Positions 1 to 8,522 of a DNA stretch of 64,000 nucleotides are shown one piece after another. The stretch comes from Flavicella sediminum. Lineage in GTDB: Bacteria > Bacteroidota > Bacteroidia > Flavobacteriales > Flavobacteriaceae. Every line of letters starts with the position of its first letter. Position 1 is the first letter of the stretch. Made by a program: the position numbers and the translations under genes. Under the pieces are notes generated by a model. It worked only from the letters and a program-made list of their open reading frames with translations, searched no databases and was not told where the DNA came from. Where the stretch lies: contig NZ_VDET01000007.1 of the NCBI RefSeq assembly GCF_006381105.1, forward strand, positions 62,001 through 126,000. The letters are read 5' to 3'.

Positions 1-2
1 GA

Positions 3-578
3 AGTATTCCAAATCATAAGTTAAATAGATATTTAGCCTCTGAAGCTACAGAACCAATTACAGTTGCCTATGTTACACCTGTAAAAATTGCAGCTCCAAG
101 CTTAACATTTAACGACAATGTACTTTCTTGGGATGAGAGTATTGAAGCTAGTGAATATATTGTTTATAAAAATGATACAGAAGTGGCCAAAGTAGCTACG
201 AATAGTTATGTGCTAAAAGCTGACACCTATAATGGAGAATACAAAGTTTCAATTGTAGTAAAAAGTAGTTCTAGAGTTTGGTTAGATTCAGATTTATCAG
301 CTGGACTAACTGTTAGTTTTACACCACTTATCGCTTTAGCTACTCCTAATGTAACGTATGCAACTAATACTTTATCTTGGAACGGTGTAACAGATGCGGA
401 AAGCTATACAGTTTTTAAAGATGGCCTTGAGCTTACTGTTGTATCAGGAGCTTTGACTTACGATATTGCAGACGCTACTTTTAATGGTGAATATACTGTG
501 ATTGCCAATCCATCGGATACATCTACTACTCTAAAACAGTCAGCTGAATCTAATAAAGTTACCGTAGTTTTTAATTAA
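3..578 (+). CDS. C-terminal part of a secreted Fn3-like repeat protein (5' truncated by window edge)
   Basis: The reading frame is open from base 3 without a start codon, so the gene begins before the window. The visible 191 residues hold at least two related beta-sandwich-like units. Each has a proline-rich entry (APSLTF, ATPNVTY), a Leu-Ser-Trp core (VLSWDE, TLSWNG) and an EYIVYKN or SYTVFKD strand, as in fibronectin type III repeats of secreted Bacteroidota enzymes. It ends at TAA 576-578 with no obvious T9SS sorting domain. The catalytic part, if any, lies upstream. Twenty-one bases after the stop comes the bipartite promoter of the YHYH cassette, so it is probably a separate transcription unit. 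Fn3-like is inferred from pattern only; another Ig-like fold is possible. Confidence 0.6.
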   Translation, partial: SIPNHKLNRYLASEATEPITVAYVTPVKIAAPSLTFNDNVLSWDESIEASEYIVYKNDTEVAKVATNSYVLKADTYNGEYKVSIVVKSSSRVWLDSDLSAGLTVSFTPLIALATPNVTYATNTLSWNGVTDAESYTVFKDGLELTVVSGALTYDIADATFNGEYTVIANPSDTSTTLKQSAESNKVTVVFN

Positions 579-599
579 TTCTAAAAAAACAAAAATTAG

Positions 600-629
600 G
601 GTAGGGTTTCTATTGTTTCACCTGTTTTA
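600..629 (+). promoter_or_regulatory. Bipartite promoter-like element, copy 1 (GGTAGGGT-N14-CTGTTTTA)
   Basis: GGTAGGGT is at 600-607 and CTGTTTTA at 622-629, separated by 14 bases. The same two boxes with the same spacing precede the second YHYH cassette (11741-11770) and, with CTGTTTAA, the sulfatase (33256-33285). The layout resembles a -35/-10 pair of an ECF sigma factor. It ends 48 bases before the ATG at 678. The role is inferred; the conservation is seen directly. Confidence 0.65.
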
Positions 630-677
630 TGAGTGTAGGTTCATATTGGGCCTGTATAATTCATTAAATAGAAAATT

Positions 678-1511
678 ATGAAACTCCCTGTTCAAAGATT
701 TAAAAAATTAAAAAGTTCCATTTTTATTGCGTGTTTATTTTGTGTAATTAGTTGCTCTACAAATGCACAAAGTGATGATAATATAGAGGATCCTATTGAA
801 GAAGAAGAAATTATAGAAGAAGAAACTGAAGAGACAACGGATGCAAAATACGACATTAGTTCAATTTTAGCTATCTATGACAATCTTAGTTCCGTGTCTT
901 ATTCAATTAGTGGTACAACTGTAACTTTTACCACAAGCAATTTGCCAAATCATAAATCTCCTTATTACAAGGATACAGAATGGCATGATGATTTGTATGA
1001 AGATTACACAGGAAGCAACTCTAGTTTTCGATTGAACCCGAATCGAATTGATGAACAAGATATTACACTTTCTATTCCATTACATCCTAAAAAAGCTACC
1101 TCTCTAACACAAACTCCTATGGGACCCATTGGTATTTCTAGAAATGGTGTGGTGTTTTTTAATCAATATGCTGCAGGTAGAGCAGACTTGGATGGAGAAA
1201 TAAATTCATTTGATCAGTTTTTAGGACATCCTACAGGTACAAGCATGTATCACTACCATATTGAACCTACTTTTTTAACAGATACTTTTGGTGAAGATGC
1301 CTTGTTAGGTTTGTTATCGGATGGTTTTCCTGTATATGGTCCTAAAGAAGGAAATGAAACGATCACATCTAGTGACTTAGATGAATACCATGGTCATTTT
1401 GGTGCAACCAAAGAATTTCCTAAAGGAATTTACCACTACCATGTAACTGCAGATGCTCCTTATATCAACGGAGATGGGTTTTATGGTACTCCAGGAACTG
1501 TAGCTAGATAA
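678..1511 (+). CDS. YHYH-domain lipoprotein, cassette 1
   Basis: A 277-residue predicted surface lipoprotein of the YHYH family (Pfam YHYH), whose biochemical function is unknown. A basic start and hydrophobic segment end at a lipobox-like Cys26 (VISCST). A strongly acidic linker of Asp/Glu follows to about residue 55, typical of lipoproteins exported to the cell surface in Bacteroidota. The family motif Tyr-His-Tyr-His occurs twice, at 191-194 and 252-255, with GPIGISRNGVVFFN and LLSDGFPVYGP between and before them. The closely spaced histidines could bind metal, which is inference. It is the first gene of a tight three-gene unit: its stop abuts the ATG of the MORN gene. A paralogue with the same neighbours is at 11800-12579. 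It lies under the GGTAGGGT-type promoter. Confidence 0.88.
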   Translation: MKLPVQRFKKLKSSIFIACLFCVISCSTNAQSDDNIEDPIEEEEIIEEETEETTDAKYDISSILAIYDNLSSVSYSISGTTVTFTTSNLPNHKSPYYKDTEWHDDLYEDYTGSNSSFRLNPNRIDEQDITLSIPLHPKKATSLTQTPMGPIGISRNGVVFFNQYAAGRADLDGEINSFDQFLGHPTGTSMYHYHIEPTFLTDTFGEDALLGLLSDGFPVYGPKEGNETITSSDLDEYHGHFGATKEFPKGIYHYHVTADAPYINGDGFYGTPGTVAR

Positions 1512-2075
1512 ATGAAAAATCGTTTCCTTTTGCTAATTCTAGTTTTATTTACAAGTGTAGCTTGTACCCATGAACATACGGTTGTCGATATTACTCCTAA
1601 TGAATTTAGTAATGTCAAAATTAAAAATCGGTTGGTATATTATAATAACAAGATTTTTTCAGGTGAAATTGTTTCTTTTTATGATTCGAAGAAAACCAAG
1701 CAAAAACTGAGTTGTTTTTATGTAGAAGGTGCAAAACATGGTCAAGAAAAAAAATGGTACAAAGATGGAGCAATTCAAACGCTTCGTTTTTACACAAATA
1801 ACATTAAGACCGGAAAGCATCAAGGATGGTGGGAAAATGGACAGAAGAAATTTGAATTTATTTTTAATGATGAAGGTCAGTATGCAGGTGTTTTAAAAGA
1901 ATGGTATCAGAATGGAATTCCTTATCGTGTTTTTAATTATAAAAATGGGAGGGAAGAAGGCAGTCAAAAAATGTGGAAATCGGATGGTGCCATTAAAGCA
2001 AATTATGTAGTTGCTAATGGAGAACGATTTGGATTGATTGGTTTAAAAAAATGTGACCCTGTCTCAACAAAATAA
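1512..2075 (+). CDS. MORN-like repeat lipoprotein, cassette 1
   Basis: 187 residues. A hydrophobic N-terminus ends at a lipobox-like Cys18 (TSVACT), so it is a probable lipoprotein. The body is made of short repeats of the kind GxxxGxxxxWYxxGxxxxxxxY, for example GAKHGQEKKWYKDG and GKHQGWWENGQ, as in MORN/YwqK-type proteins. Such proteins are often labelled YwqK family antitoxin, but nothing here looks like a toxin partner. The start codon follows the YHYH stop directly and the SCO gene starts 6 bases after its stop, so the three genes are almost surely cotranscribed. Its paralogue is at 12591-13172. The repeats probably form a beta-meander used for protein or membrane contact; the precise role is unknown. 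Confidence 0.78.
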   Translation: MKNRFLLLILVLFTSVACTHEHTVVDITPNEFSNVKIKNRLVYYNNKIFSGEIVSFYDSKKTKQKLSCFYVEGAKHGQEKKWYKDGAIQTLRFYTNNIKTGKHQGWWENGQKKFEFIFNDEGQYAGVLKEWYQNGIPYRVFNYKNGREEGSQKMWKSDGAIKANYVVANGERFGLIGLKKCDPVSTK

Positions 2076-2081
2076 ATTGAA

Positions 2082-2759
2082 ATGAAGAATTCTAACATCT
2101 TAGCAATTTTACTTTTTTTAGCATTAAGTGTTTCTTGTAAAACAGAAAACAAAGAAAAAGCTCCTCTAAAGAAAGAAATTAGCACATTGCCTTTTTTCAA
2201 TACAGGAGATTTTACTCCAGAATGGATTTCAATAGATGACAAGACATATAGCGACATTCATAGCATTCCCGATTTCTCGTTCATCAATCAAGATGGACTT
2301 GAAGTTACTCAAGATACTTATAAAGGTAAAATTTATGTTGCCGATTTTTTCTTTACGAGCTGTACAGGAATTTGTCGTAGCTTAAGTTTGAATATGAAAA
2401 TATTACAGGAAGAATTTATGGATGATCCAGATGTTTATTTGTTATCCCATTCGGTAACGCCAAGCATGGATTCCGTTCCTGTATTAAAAAAATACGCAAA
2501 GGATTACGGAGTAAATTCAAAAAAATGGAATCTTGTTACTGGTGATAAAGAGGTTATTTATGAATTGGCTAGAACCGCTTATTTTTCAGATGAAGACTTT
2601 GTAAAAACAAAAGAAGCCAGTGAATTTATTCATACTGAAAATTTCTTATTGATTGATGCCAAAGGCCGAATTAGAGGGGTTTACAATGGTACTTTACAAT
2701 TGGAAGCCAAACGATTGATTCGGCATATAAAATTACTAAAGGCTGAAATGGCCTCCTAA
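2082..2759 (+). CDS. SCO1/SenC-family copper chaperone or thiol reductase, cassette 1
   Basis: 225 residues. Lipoprotein signal with Cys19 (LSVSCK). The thioredoxin-like fold of the SCO family is visible: DFFFTSC with the metal/thiol motif Cys94-x3-Cys98 (CTGIC), the segment LLSHSVTP, and the third copper ligand His184 in FIHTENFLLID. SCO proteins of other bacteria deliver copper to cytochrome oxidase or act as periplasmic thiol reductases. All three ligands are kept here. It is the last gene of the YHYH-MORN-SCO unit and has a paralogue at 13195-13854. Its 3' end overlaps the convergent K+ channel gene by 4 bases. No cytochrome oxidase genes are nearby, so a dedicated role with the YHYH protein is a possible reading. 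Confidence 0.9.
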   Translation: MKNSNILAILLFLALSVSCKTENKEKAPLKKEISTLPFFNTGDFTPEWISIDDKTYSDIHSIPDFSFINQDGLEVTQDTYKGKIYVADFFFTSCTGICRSLSLNMKILQEEFMDDPDVYLLSHSVTPSMDSVPVLKKYAKDYGVNSKKWNLVTGDKEVIYELARTAYFSDEDFVKTKEASEFIHTENFLLIDAKGRIRGVYNGTLQLEAKRLIRHIKLLKAEMAS

Positions 2760-3574
2760 AGTTTATCGCCACAATTATTACAAAACTTGGCATCATCTTT
2801 ATGTTTTCCTGTCCCACAGTTAGTACAAGCTTTCGTATTGTTCGCTATCGTGTTATTTTGTGCTGTAAATTCAGCGGATACAATTCCTGTTGGAACTGCG
2901 ATAATTCCATACCCCATAATCATTACAATAGAAGCTATAAATTGCCCCAAAGCCGTAGCAGGTGTTATATCACCATAACCAACGGTAGTCAGCGTTACAA
3001 TAGTCCAATAAATACTTCTTGGTATACTTGTAAAACCACTGTCTGCATTGCCTTCAACCAAATACATTACAGTCCCCAAAATTATTGCCAATATCATGAC
3101 AGCAAAAACAAAAACCGTGATTTTGGGTCTGCTTGCTTTTAGAGCACTAATAAGTTTATTTGATTCTCCGATATATCTAGAAATTTTCAGAATTCGAAAT
3201 ACACGCAACAAACGCAATGCTCGCAAGACCAATAGGGCATGTGTACCTCCCATAATTAAAGACAAATACTTTGGAATAGTAGCTAAAAAATCAATCAATC
3301 CAAAATAGCTAAAAATATAGCTACTTGGTTTTTTTATGCAAATAATACGCAATATATATTCTATGGTGAATAACAAGGTAATTACCCATTCGGCAATATT
3401 AAAAAAGTTGTGGTAAACGGCATCTATAGTAGGGACACTTTCCAACATCACCAAAATAATACTGGCAACAATGGTAACCAACAAAAGAACATCAAATAAT
3501 TTCCCCGCCTTTGTATCTGCTTCGTAAATTATTTCATGCAACTTGTCTTTCCAAGAAGCTTGTGCTGTATCCAT
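2756..3574 (-). CDS. Voltage-gated-type potassium channel with C-terminal zinc ribbon
   Basis: 272 residues of the six-helix ion transport family in the inner membrane. S4 carries basic residues every third position (Arg118, 121, 124, 127, Lys130) like a voltage sensor. The pore has the K+ selectivity filter TTVGYGD at 196-202, followed by S6 (IASIVMIMGYGIIAVP). After S6 the protein ends in a small treble-clef-like zinc ribbon with Cys250-x2-Cys253 and Cys265-x2-Cys268. K+ selectivity follows from the filter; gating by voltage is inferred. The gene is convergent with the SCO gene and overlaps it by 4 bases. The next minus-strand gene upstream ends 11 bases away. Confidence 0.9.
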   Translation of the reverse strand: MDTAQASWKDKLHEIIYEADTKAGKLFDVLLLVTIVASIILVMLESVPTIDAVYHNFFNIAEWVITLLFTIEYILRIICIKKPSSYIFSYFGLIDFLATIPKYLSLIMGGTHALLVLRALRLLRVFRILKISRYIGESNKLISALKASRPKITVFVFAVMILAIILGTVMYLVEGNADSGFTSIPRSIYWTIVTLTTVGYGDITPATALGQFIASIVMIMGYGIIAVPTGIVSAEFTAQNNTIANNTKACTNCGTGKHKDDAKFCNNCGDKL

Positions 3575-3585
3575 AGTATAAAACT

Positions 3586-4671
3586 CTAGTAACGGATTAT
3601 TCTTTCTATTTTTCCTTTTTCTAAATACTTTTTCACTGCATAGCGAGTCACTAAATCGTTTCCTGTTTTAGTAATCAAGGTTTTTAGCAAAGGTATGTTT
3701 TGCAATTGTTGTTCTAAGCTAGAATATCCAATTCCGAGAACATTATTATCTTCAACTAATAAAAAAGATTTTTCACCTGTTTTTCTTCCGCGATCTACCA
3801 CCACCATATTATCCGTATTAAAAACTACGGTTTCCATGTTTTTTCTGCGGTGTGTATTAAAACGAGGTTTGTGTTTTTTAAAAGCCATGTCAAATATAAG
3901 TTGGGCAAATAATTCATTTCCCGTTTCTTCATGACTGATTGAAAAAGCTTGGTCTTGCAAACTTTTTATTTTTTTTGAAGTTCTTAAAAAAAGTTGATTG
4001 ATTCCTTTTTTAATATTTCTACTTTTTCCCATGTATAAAATGGTACCATTGGCATCATGTATGTAAAACACCCCCGAAGTAGTGGGTGTATTTTCTATAA
4101 ATCCTAATATTTTATTTGAAACTACTTTTTCACTATCAAGAATCATTTTTATAGAACTCTTGGTAATTTCTTTGCCAATATCTTTGCTTTGTAACAATTT
4201 AAAAAGTTGTACGGTTGCTAACGCATCACCACTTGCTCTGTGCCGATCACTCATCGGTATTCCTAATGATTTACATAGTTTCCCCAAACTGTATGACGGC
4301 ATATCAGGAATCAAGTTTTTACTCAACTCTACCGTACACAAAGTCTCACGTACATAATCAAAGCCCAATCGCTTAAACTCTGTTCGAAGTACTCGATAAT
4401 CAAAAGAAGTATTGTGAGCAATAAAAACACAGTCGGCTGTAATTTCCACTATTCTTTTCGCTACCTCATAAAATTTCGGTGCAGTTTTTACCATTTTTTC
4501 GGTAATCCCTGTTAAATTCACCACAAAAGGTTGAATTGGTCTTTCTGGATTTACGAGACTTATAAATTGATCAACAATTTCATGACCGTCAAATTTATAT
4601 ATGGCAACTTCAGTTATTCCTTCTTCATTAAATTTACCCCCGGTAGTTTCTAAATCTATTATTGCGTACAT
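3586..4671 (-). CDS. DnaQ-like 3'-5' exonuclease fused to a GIY-YIG nuclease-like domain
   Basis: 361 residues. The N-terminal half is a DEDD exonuclease: ExoI at residues 4-10 (IDLETTG), ExoII in FIAHNTSFDYRVL, ExoIII as HRASGDALATVQLF. The second half resembles the GIY-YIG domain of UvrC, with GVFYIHDANG followed by LYMGKSRNIKKGI. This architecture is widespread in Bacteroidota and is often annotated as an exonuclease domain protein related to DNA polymerase III epsilon. It is likely a cytoplasmic DNA repair or proofreading nuclease. Seventeen bases separate it from yggS upstream on the same strand, so the two may be cotranscribed. Confidence 0.85.
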   Translation of the reverse strand: MYAIIDLETTGGKFNEEGITEVAIYKFDGHEIVDQFISLVNPERPIQPFVVNLTGITEKMVKTAPKFYEVAKRIVEITADCVFIAHNTSFDYRVLRTEFKRLGFDYVRETLCTVELSKNLIPDMPSYSLGKLCKSLGIPMSDRHRASGDALATVQLFKLLQSKDIGKEITKSSIKMILDSEKVVSNKILGFIENTPTTSGVFYIHDANGTILYMGKSRNIKKGINQLFLRTSKKIKSLQDQAFSISHEETGNELFAQLIFDMAFKKHKPRFNTHRRKNMETVVFNTDNMVVVDRGRKTGEKSFLLVEDNNVLGIGYSSLEQQLQNIPLLKTLITKTGNDLVTRYAVKKYLEKGKIERIIRY

Positions 4672-4688
4672 TTTTTTTATTTAGAGGT

Positions 4689-5330
4689 TTAGAGATTTCT
4701 TGTTCCAAAAATAGAACTACCCACTCGAACCATAGTACTACCGTTTTTTATTGCAATTTTATAATCTCCACTCATTCCCATTGACAAAATCTGTAATTGA
4801 AATTCATCAAAGAAAGATTTTAGTGTTTGAAATTCGTTTGCTATTTGTTTTGTATTGTCTGTAAAACTAGCCATGCCCATAAAGCCTTTTATAGCAATAT
4901 TTTTGAGTTCTACTAAATCTTTAGAAGCCAATATATTTCTGACTTCAGGAATGCTAAATCCAAATTTAGTTTCTTCTTCGGCAATTTTTACTTGAAGCAA
5001 ACACGAAATAATTCGATCGTGTTTTTTTGCTTGTTTGTTAATTTCTTTTAAGGTAGAAAAGCTATCAATTCCATGAATTAAATGGACAAAAGGAGCAATG
5101 TATTTTACCTTGTTTTTCTGTAAATGTCCTATCAAATGCCAGGAAATATCTTTGGGAAGTGCTTCGAATTTTTCCACCATCTCTTGGACTTTGTTTTCGC
5201 CAAATACTCGTTGGCCAGCGGCATAAGCTTCTTCAATGGCACTTATAGGTTTGGTTTTTGAAACAGCAACCAAGGTTACGTTTTCTGGAAGAGTATCAGA
5301 AATTCGTTTTAAATTTTCTTTAATGGACAT
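4689..5330 (-). CDS. yggS: YggS/PROSC-family pyridoxal-phosphate homeostasis protein
   Basis: 213 residues, slightly shorter than the usual 220-240. The PLP lysine motif VAVSKTKP is near the N-terminus (Lys25), followed by GENKVQEMVEKFE, then WHLIGHLQKNKVKYI, and GMSGDYKIAIKNGSTMVRVGSSIFG at the end, all hallmarks of the family. The family binds PLP without classical catalysis and balances B6 vitamers and amino-acid pools in the cytoplasm. A TATCTTTG -7 box lies about 25 bases upstream. The gene precedes the exonuclease gene in the same direction. Confidence 0.93.
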   Translation of the reverse strand: MSIKENLKRISDTLPENVTLVAVSKTKPISAIEEAYAAGQRVFGENKVQEMVEKFEALPKDISWHLIGHLQKNKVKYIAPFVHLIHGIDSFSTLKEINKQAKKHDRIISCLLQVKIAEEETKFGFSIPEVRNILASKDLVELKNIAIKGFMGMASFTDNTKQIANEFQTLKSFFDEFQLQILSMGMSGDYKIAIKNGSTMVRVGSSIFGTRNL

Positions 5331-5354
5331 AGATGAAATTCACAGTAATAAAAA

Positions 5355-5362
5355 CAAAGATA
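5355..5362 (-). promoter_or_regulatory. Bacteroidetes -7 box TATCTTTG before yggS
   Basis: On the minus strand the sequence reads TATCTTTG, matching TAnnTTTG, about 25 bases before the yggS start at 5330. No clear TTG -33 element was found at the usual spacing. Confidence 0.5.
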
Positions 5363-5503
5363 CTTATTTTTATAAGGAATTAATTGAATTGAAAGGATCA
5401 ATGCCATCATTTTTAGCGAAAGTTCAGGATGCAGAATCTTAGCTATGAATTGAAAGGAAAATTGTTGAGTTTTGATAGTTTCTTAAAAAACTAATCCAAC
5501 AAA

Positions 5504-5541
5504 AAAAGTCCTGGGAATAAATGAATATTTCCAGGACTTTT
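5504..5541 (-). terminator. Rho-independent terminator downstream of clpB
   Basis: AAAAGTCCTGG (5504-5514) and CCAGGACTTTT (5531-5541) form a perfect 11-bp stem that extends by several A-T and one G-T pair. It lies just after the clpB stop (minus strand), and the T-run on that strand comes from the A-run at 5501-5507. Confidence 0.85.
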
Positions 5542-5556
5542 AAAAATGATTTTATT

Positions 5557-8148
5557 TTATGAATTATTTCTAAAAACAAATTTACCATCAAAGGCATCTA
5601 AAAGAATTTTTTGCTCCGAAGCAATATTTCCTGCTAAAATTTCTTTTGACAAGGCATTTAAAACTTCTTTTTGCACAACTCTTTTTACGGGTCTCGCTCC
5701 GAACTGAGGATCGAAACCTTTTGTAGATAAGGCTTCAATAGCCTCATCTGTTACAGCCAATTCAATTTGTTTTCCTTTTAGCATTTTAGATAATTTTGCC
5801 AATTGAATTTTCACAATGGCTGCAATTTCTTTTTTATCTAAAGGCGTAAACATGATGATTTCATCAATTCTATTTAAAAACTCAGGTCGTATACTTTGCT
5901 TTAAAATAGCCATTACATCAATTTTTGCTCTTTCTGCTGTTCGCAAACGATCTTCATCTTTCGCTTTTTCAAAATGTTCCTGAATACTTTCTGCCCCCAT
6001 ATTTGAGGTCATAATAATAATGGTATTCTTAAAATCTGCAATTCTTCCTTTGTTATCCGTCAAATGTCCTTCGTCTAGTACTTGTAACAAAATATTAAAC
6101 GTATCAGGATGCGCTTTTTCAATTTCATCTAACAAAACAACAGAATACGGTTTTCTTCGTACAGCTTCCGTCAATTGTCCTCCTTCATCATAGCCTACAT
6201 ATCCCGGAGGCGCTCCTACAAGTCTACTTACTGCATGCCGTTCTTGATATTCGCTCATATCAATCCGTGTCATGGCATTTTCATCGTCAAAAAGATACGT
6301 AGCCAATGCCTTTGCCAATTCAGTTTTACCAACACCGGTAGTTCCTAAAAACAAGAAGGAACCTATGGGTTTCTTTTCATCTTGTAAACCAGCTCTTGAG
6401 CGTCTTACAGCATCCGATACCGCTTCTATGGCTTCTTCCTGTCCAATCACACTTTTGTGTAATTCTTGCTCTAAAACCAATAATTTTTCTCGTTCGCTTT
6501 GCAACATTTTCTGCACCGGAATTCCTGTCCATTTCGCAATTACTTCAGCAATATCATCGGCAGTGACTTCCTCTTTGATCAAAGAATGTTCTTGGTTTGA
6601 ATTGACTTCTTTTTGAAGCGCATCCAATTCTTCTTGTGCGACTTTTATTTTACCATAACGCAATTCTGCTACCAATCCATAATTTCCATCACGTTCTGCT
6701 TTGTCCGCCTCCTGTTTATAATTTTCAATACTTTCTTTTATTTGTTGGACTTTATCTACCAATTCTTTTTCCGTTCTCCATTTACTATAAATGGCGTCAC
6801 GATTCTCTTTAACATTCGCTAATTCTTTCTTTAGAATCGCTAATTTGGCTTTGTCTTTTTCTCTTTTAATGGCTTCAACTTCAATTTCTATCTGCATAAT
6901 CTTTCGATCCAAAACATCTAACTCTTCTGGTTTTGAATTGATTTCCATACGCATTTTAGAAGCGGCTTCATCCATTAAATCAATGGCCTTATCTGGTAAA
7001 AAACGATTGGTAATATAGCGTTGAGACAATTCAACAGCAGCAATTACAGCATCATCCTTAATTCTTACTTTATGGTGGACTTCATATTTATCTTTAATTC
7101 CCCTTAAAATAGAAATGGCACTTTCCGTATCGGGCTCGTCCACAATAATTTTTTGAAATCGACGCTCCAAAGCTTTGTCCTTTTCAAAATATTTTTGATA
7201 CTCATCCAAAGTCGTTGCTCCAATAGCTCTTAGTTCTCCTCTTGCCAAAGCAGGCTTTAAAATATTTGCCGCATCCATGGCACCTTCGCCACCGCCAGCA
7301 CCTACTAAAGTGTGAATTTCATCAATAAATAAAACAATATTTCCATCAGAATTTGTGACTTCCTTTACAACAGATTTCAAACGTTCCTCAAACTCTCCTT
7401 TGTATTTGGCACCGGCAATTAAAGCCCCCATATCTAAAGAAAATATTTGTTTGTCTTTTAAATTTTCAGGAATATCTCCTTGAATAATTCGATGTGCCAA
7501 TCCCTCAGCAATGGCTGTTTTCCCTACACCAGGTTCACCAACCAACATCGGATTGTTTTTTGTTCGTCTAGAAAGAATTTGTAAAATTCTTCTAATTTCT
7601 TCATCTCGTCCAATTACCGGATCTAATTTACCTTCCTCAGCCAGCTTGTTTAAATTCTTGGCATATTTATTCAATGAATTATAAGTGTCTTCTGCAGATT
7701 GAGAGGTTACTTTTTCACCTTGTCTAATTTCTGCAATGGCCGCTTTCAATCCTTTTTCATTAACCCCTTGATCTTTTAAAACTTGAGAAATTGTATCTGT
7801 TGTTTTAAATATGGCCAGTAACAAATGTTCTATTGAAACATATTCATCCTTCATTTTTTGCGCAATTGTACTTGCGTCTAGCAATGCTGTGTTAGCTGTT
7901 CTAGATAATGAAATAGAGCCACCCGTTACCTTTGGAAAACTTTTTAAATTATTTTCTATAACTTGACTAAGCACCGTAATATTTACACCTAGTTTTTTTA
8001 AAATAAAAGGAGTCACATTTTCATCTACCTCTAAAATGGCTTTAAAAATATGTGTATTTTCAATTTGTTGATGTTCTAATGCTTGTGCTATTTGCTGTGC
8101 TTTTTGAACAACTTCTTGTGATTTTATCGTAAAATTATTAAAATTCAT
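5557..8148 (-). CDS. clpB: ATP-dependent disaggregase ClpB
   Basis: 863 residues, the usual length. The order is an N-domain with two Clp_N repeats (residues 1-150), NBD1 with Walker A GEPGVGKTAIAEGLA near residue 205, the long coiled-coil middle domain (about 400-530), NBD2 with Walker A GTTGVGKTELAKALA near residue 608, and a C-terminal domain. Together with DnaK/DnaJ/GrpE it threads aggregated proteins through its hexameric pore after heat stress. It is monocistronic, with a strong terminator at 5504-5541. No CIRCE element was seen in the 374-base upstream gap. Confidence 0.98.
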   Translation of the reverse strand: MNFNNFTIKSQEVVQKAQQIAQALEHQQIENTHIFKAILEVDENVTPFILKKLGVNITVLSQVIENNLKSFPKVTGGSISLSRTANTALLDASTIAQKMKDEYVSIEHLLLAIFKTTDTISQVLKDQGVNEKGLKAAIAEIRQGEKVTSQSAEDTYNSLNKYAKNLNKLAEEGKLDPVIGRDEEIRRILQILSRRTKNNPMLVGEPGVGKTAIAEGLAHRIIQGDIPENLKDKQIFSLDMGALIAGAKYKGEFEERLKSVVKEVTNSDGNIVLFIDEIHTLVGAGGGEGAMDAANILKPALARGELRAIGATTLDEYQKYFEKDKALERRFQKIIVDEPDTESAISILRGIKDKYEVHHKVRIKDDAVIAAVELSQRYITNRFLPDKAIDLMDEAASKMRMEINSKPEELDVLDRKIMQIEIEVEAIKREKDKAKLAILKKELANVKENRDAIYSKWRTEKELVDKVQQIKESIENYKQEADKAERDGNYGLVAELRYGKIKVAQEELDALQKEVNSNQEHSLIKEEVTADDIAEVIAKWTGIPVQKMLQSEREKLLVLEQELHKSVIGQEEAIEAVSDAVRRSRAGLQDEKKPIGSFLFLGTTGVGKTELAKALATYLFDDENAMTRIDMSEYQERHAVSRLVGAPPGYVGYDEGGQLTEAVRRKPYSVVLLDEIEKAHPDTFNILLQVLDEGHLTDNKGRIADFKNTIIIMTSNMGAESIQEHFEKAKDEDRLRTAERAKIDVMAILKQSIRPEFLNRIDEIIMFTPLDKKEIAAIVKIQLAKLSKMLKGKQIELAVTDEAIEALSTKGFDPQFGARPVKRVVQKEVLNALSKEILAGNIASEQKILLDAFDGKFVFRNNS

Positions 8149-8522
8149 AACGTTGCATTTTTAAGATTCATAAGGATAAGGTCAAATTGTATTCCAATTC
8201 TGTTTTATGTATTACTTTAGACAAAATGACTTGTAAGTGTACTGTTTTACAGACAATATGGCTTATTAAATTAAAAAAACAAGCCAATATTTCCGACTGC
8301 TCTAAAGAACTTCGTTTACTCAGTAACAAAACAAGTCGACTCATATATAAATAGCACTCACTCATTTTAAATATTTTTTTACGTAGAACCCTTTAGTTTC
8401 GTTAGCATTTGAAAAAACAGCAGAAACAGGGTAGGTAAAATTCGAGGTCAGTTGTCTAGTTTAAAGATAAAGTAAAACACTGAATTGAAATTAAATCTTG
8501 TATTCATTTTATAAAAAAATAT
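8149..8522. other. Intergenic region between divergent clpB and 8523 gene
   Basis: This 374-base stretch separates two divergent genes. It should hold the clpB promoter on the minus side and a possible ECF-like promoter at 8430-8459 on the plus side. A 65-codon frame at 8168-8365 (minus) shows no family features and is not called. Confidence 0.5.
8430..8459 (+). promoter_or_regulatory. Weak relative of the GGTAGGGT-N14-CTGTTTTA element
   Basis: GGTAGGTA (8430-8437), 14 bases, TTGTCTAG (8452-8459). Spacing equals the three strong copies; the first box matches 6 of 8 and the second only 4 of 8 bases, although its core GTCTA resembles ECF -10 boxes. It is 63 bases before the 8523 start. It may be fortuitous. 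Confidence 0.25.

Noticed and set aside
1512-2075. YwqK-family antitoxin reading of the MORN genes (also 12591-13172)
   Set aside because: No toxin neighbour; the gene is embedded in an export cassette with a lipobox.
5326-5442. Short plus-strand frame MDIDEIHSNKNKDTY... overlapping the yggS start
   Set aside because: It lies mostly in the yggS 5' region, has no family match I know and no promoter box in the right place.
8168-8365. 65-codon minus-strand frame in the clpB upstream gap
   Set aside because: No motif, no promoter, and it would sit in the clpB leader.
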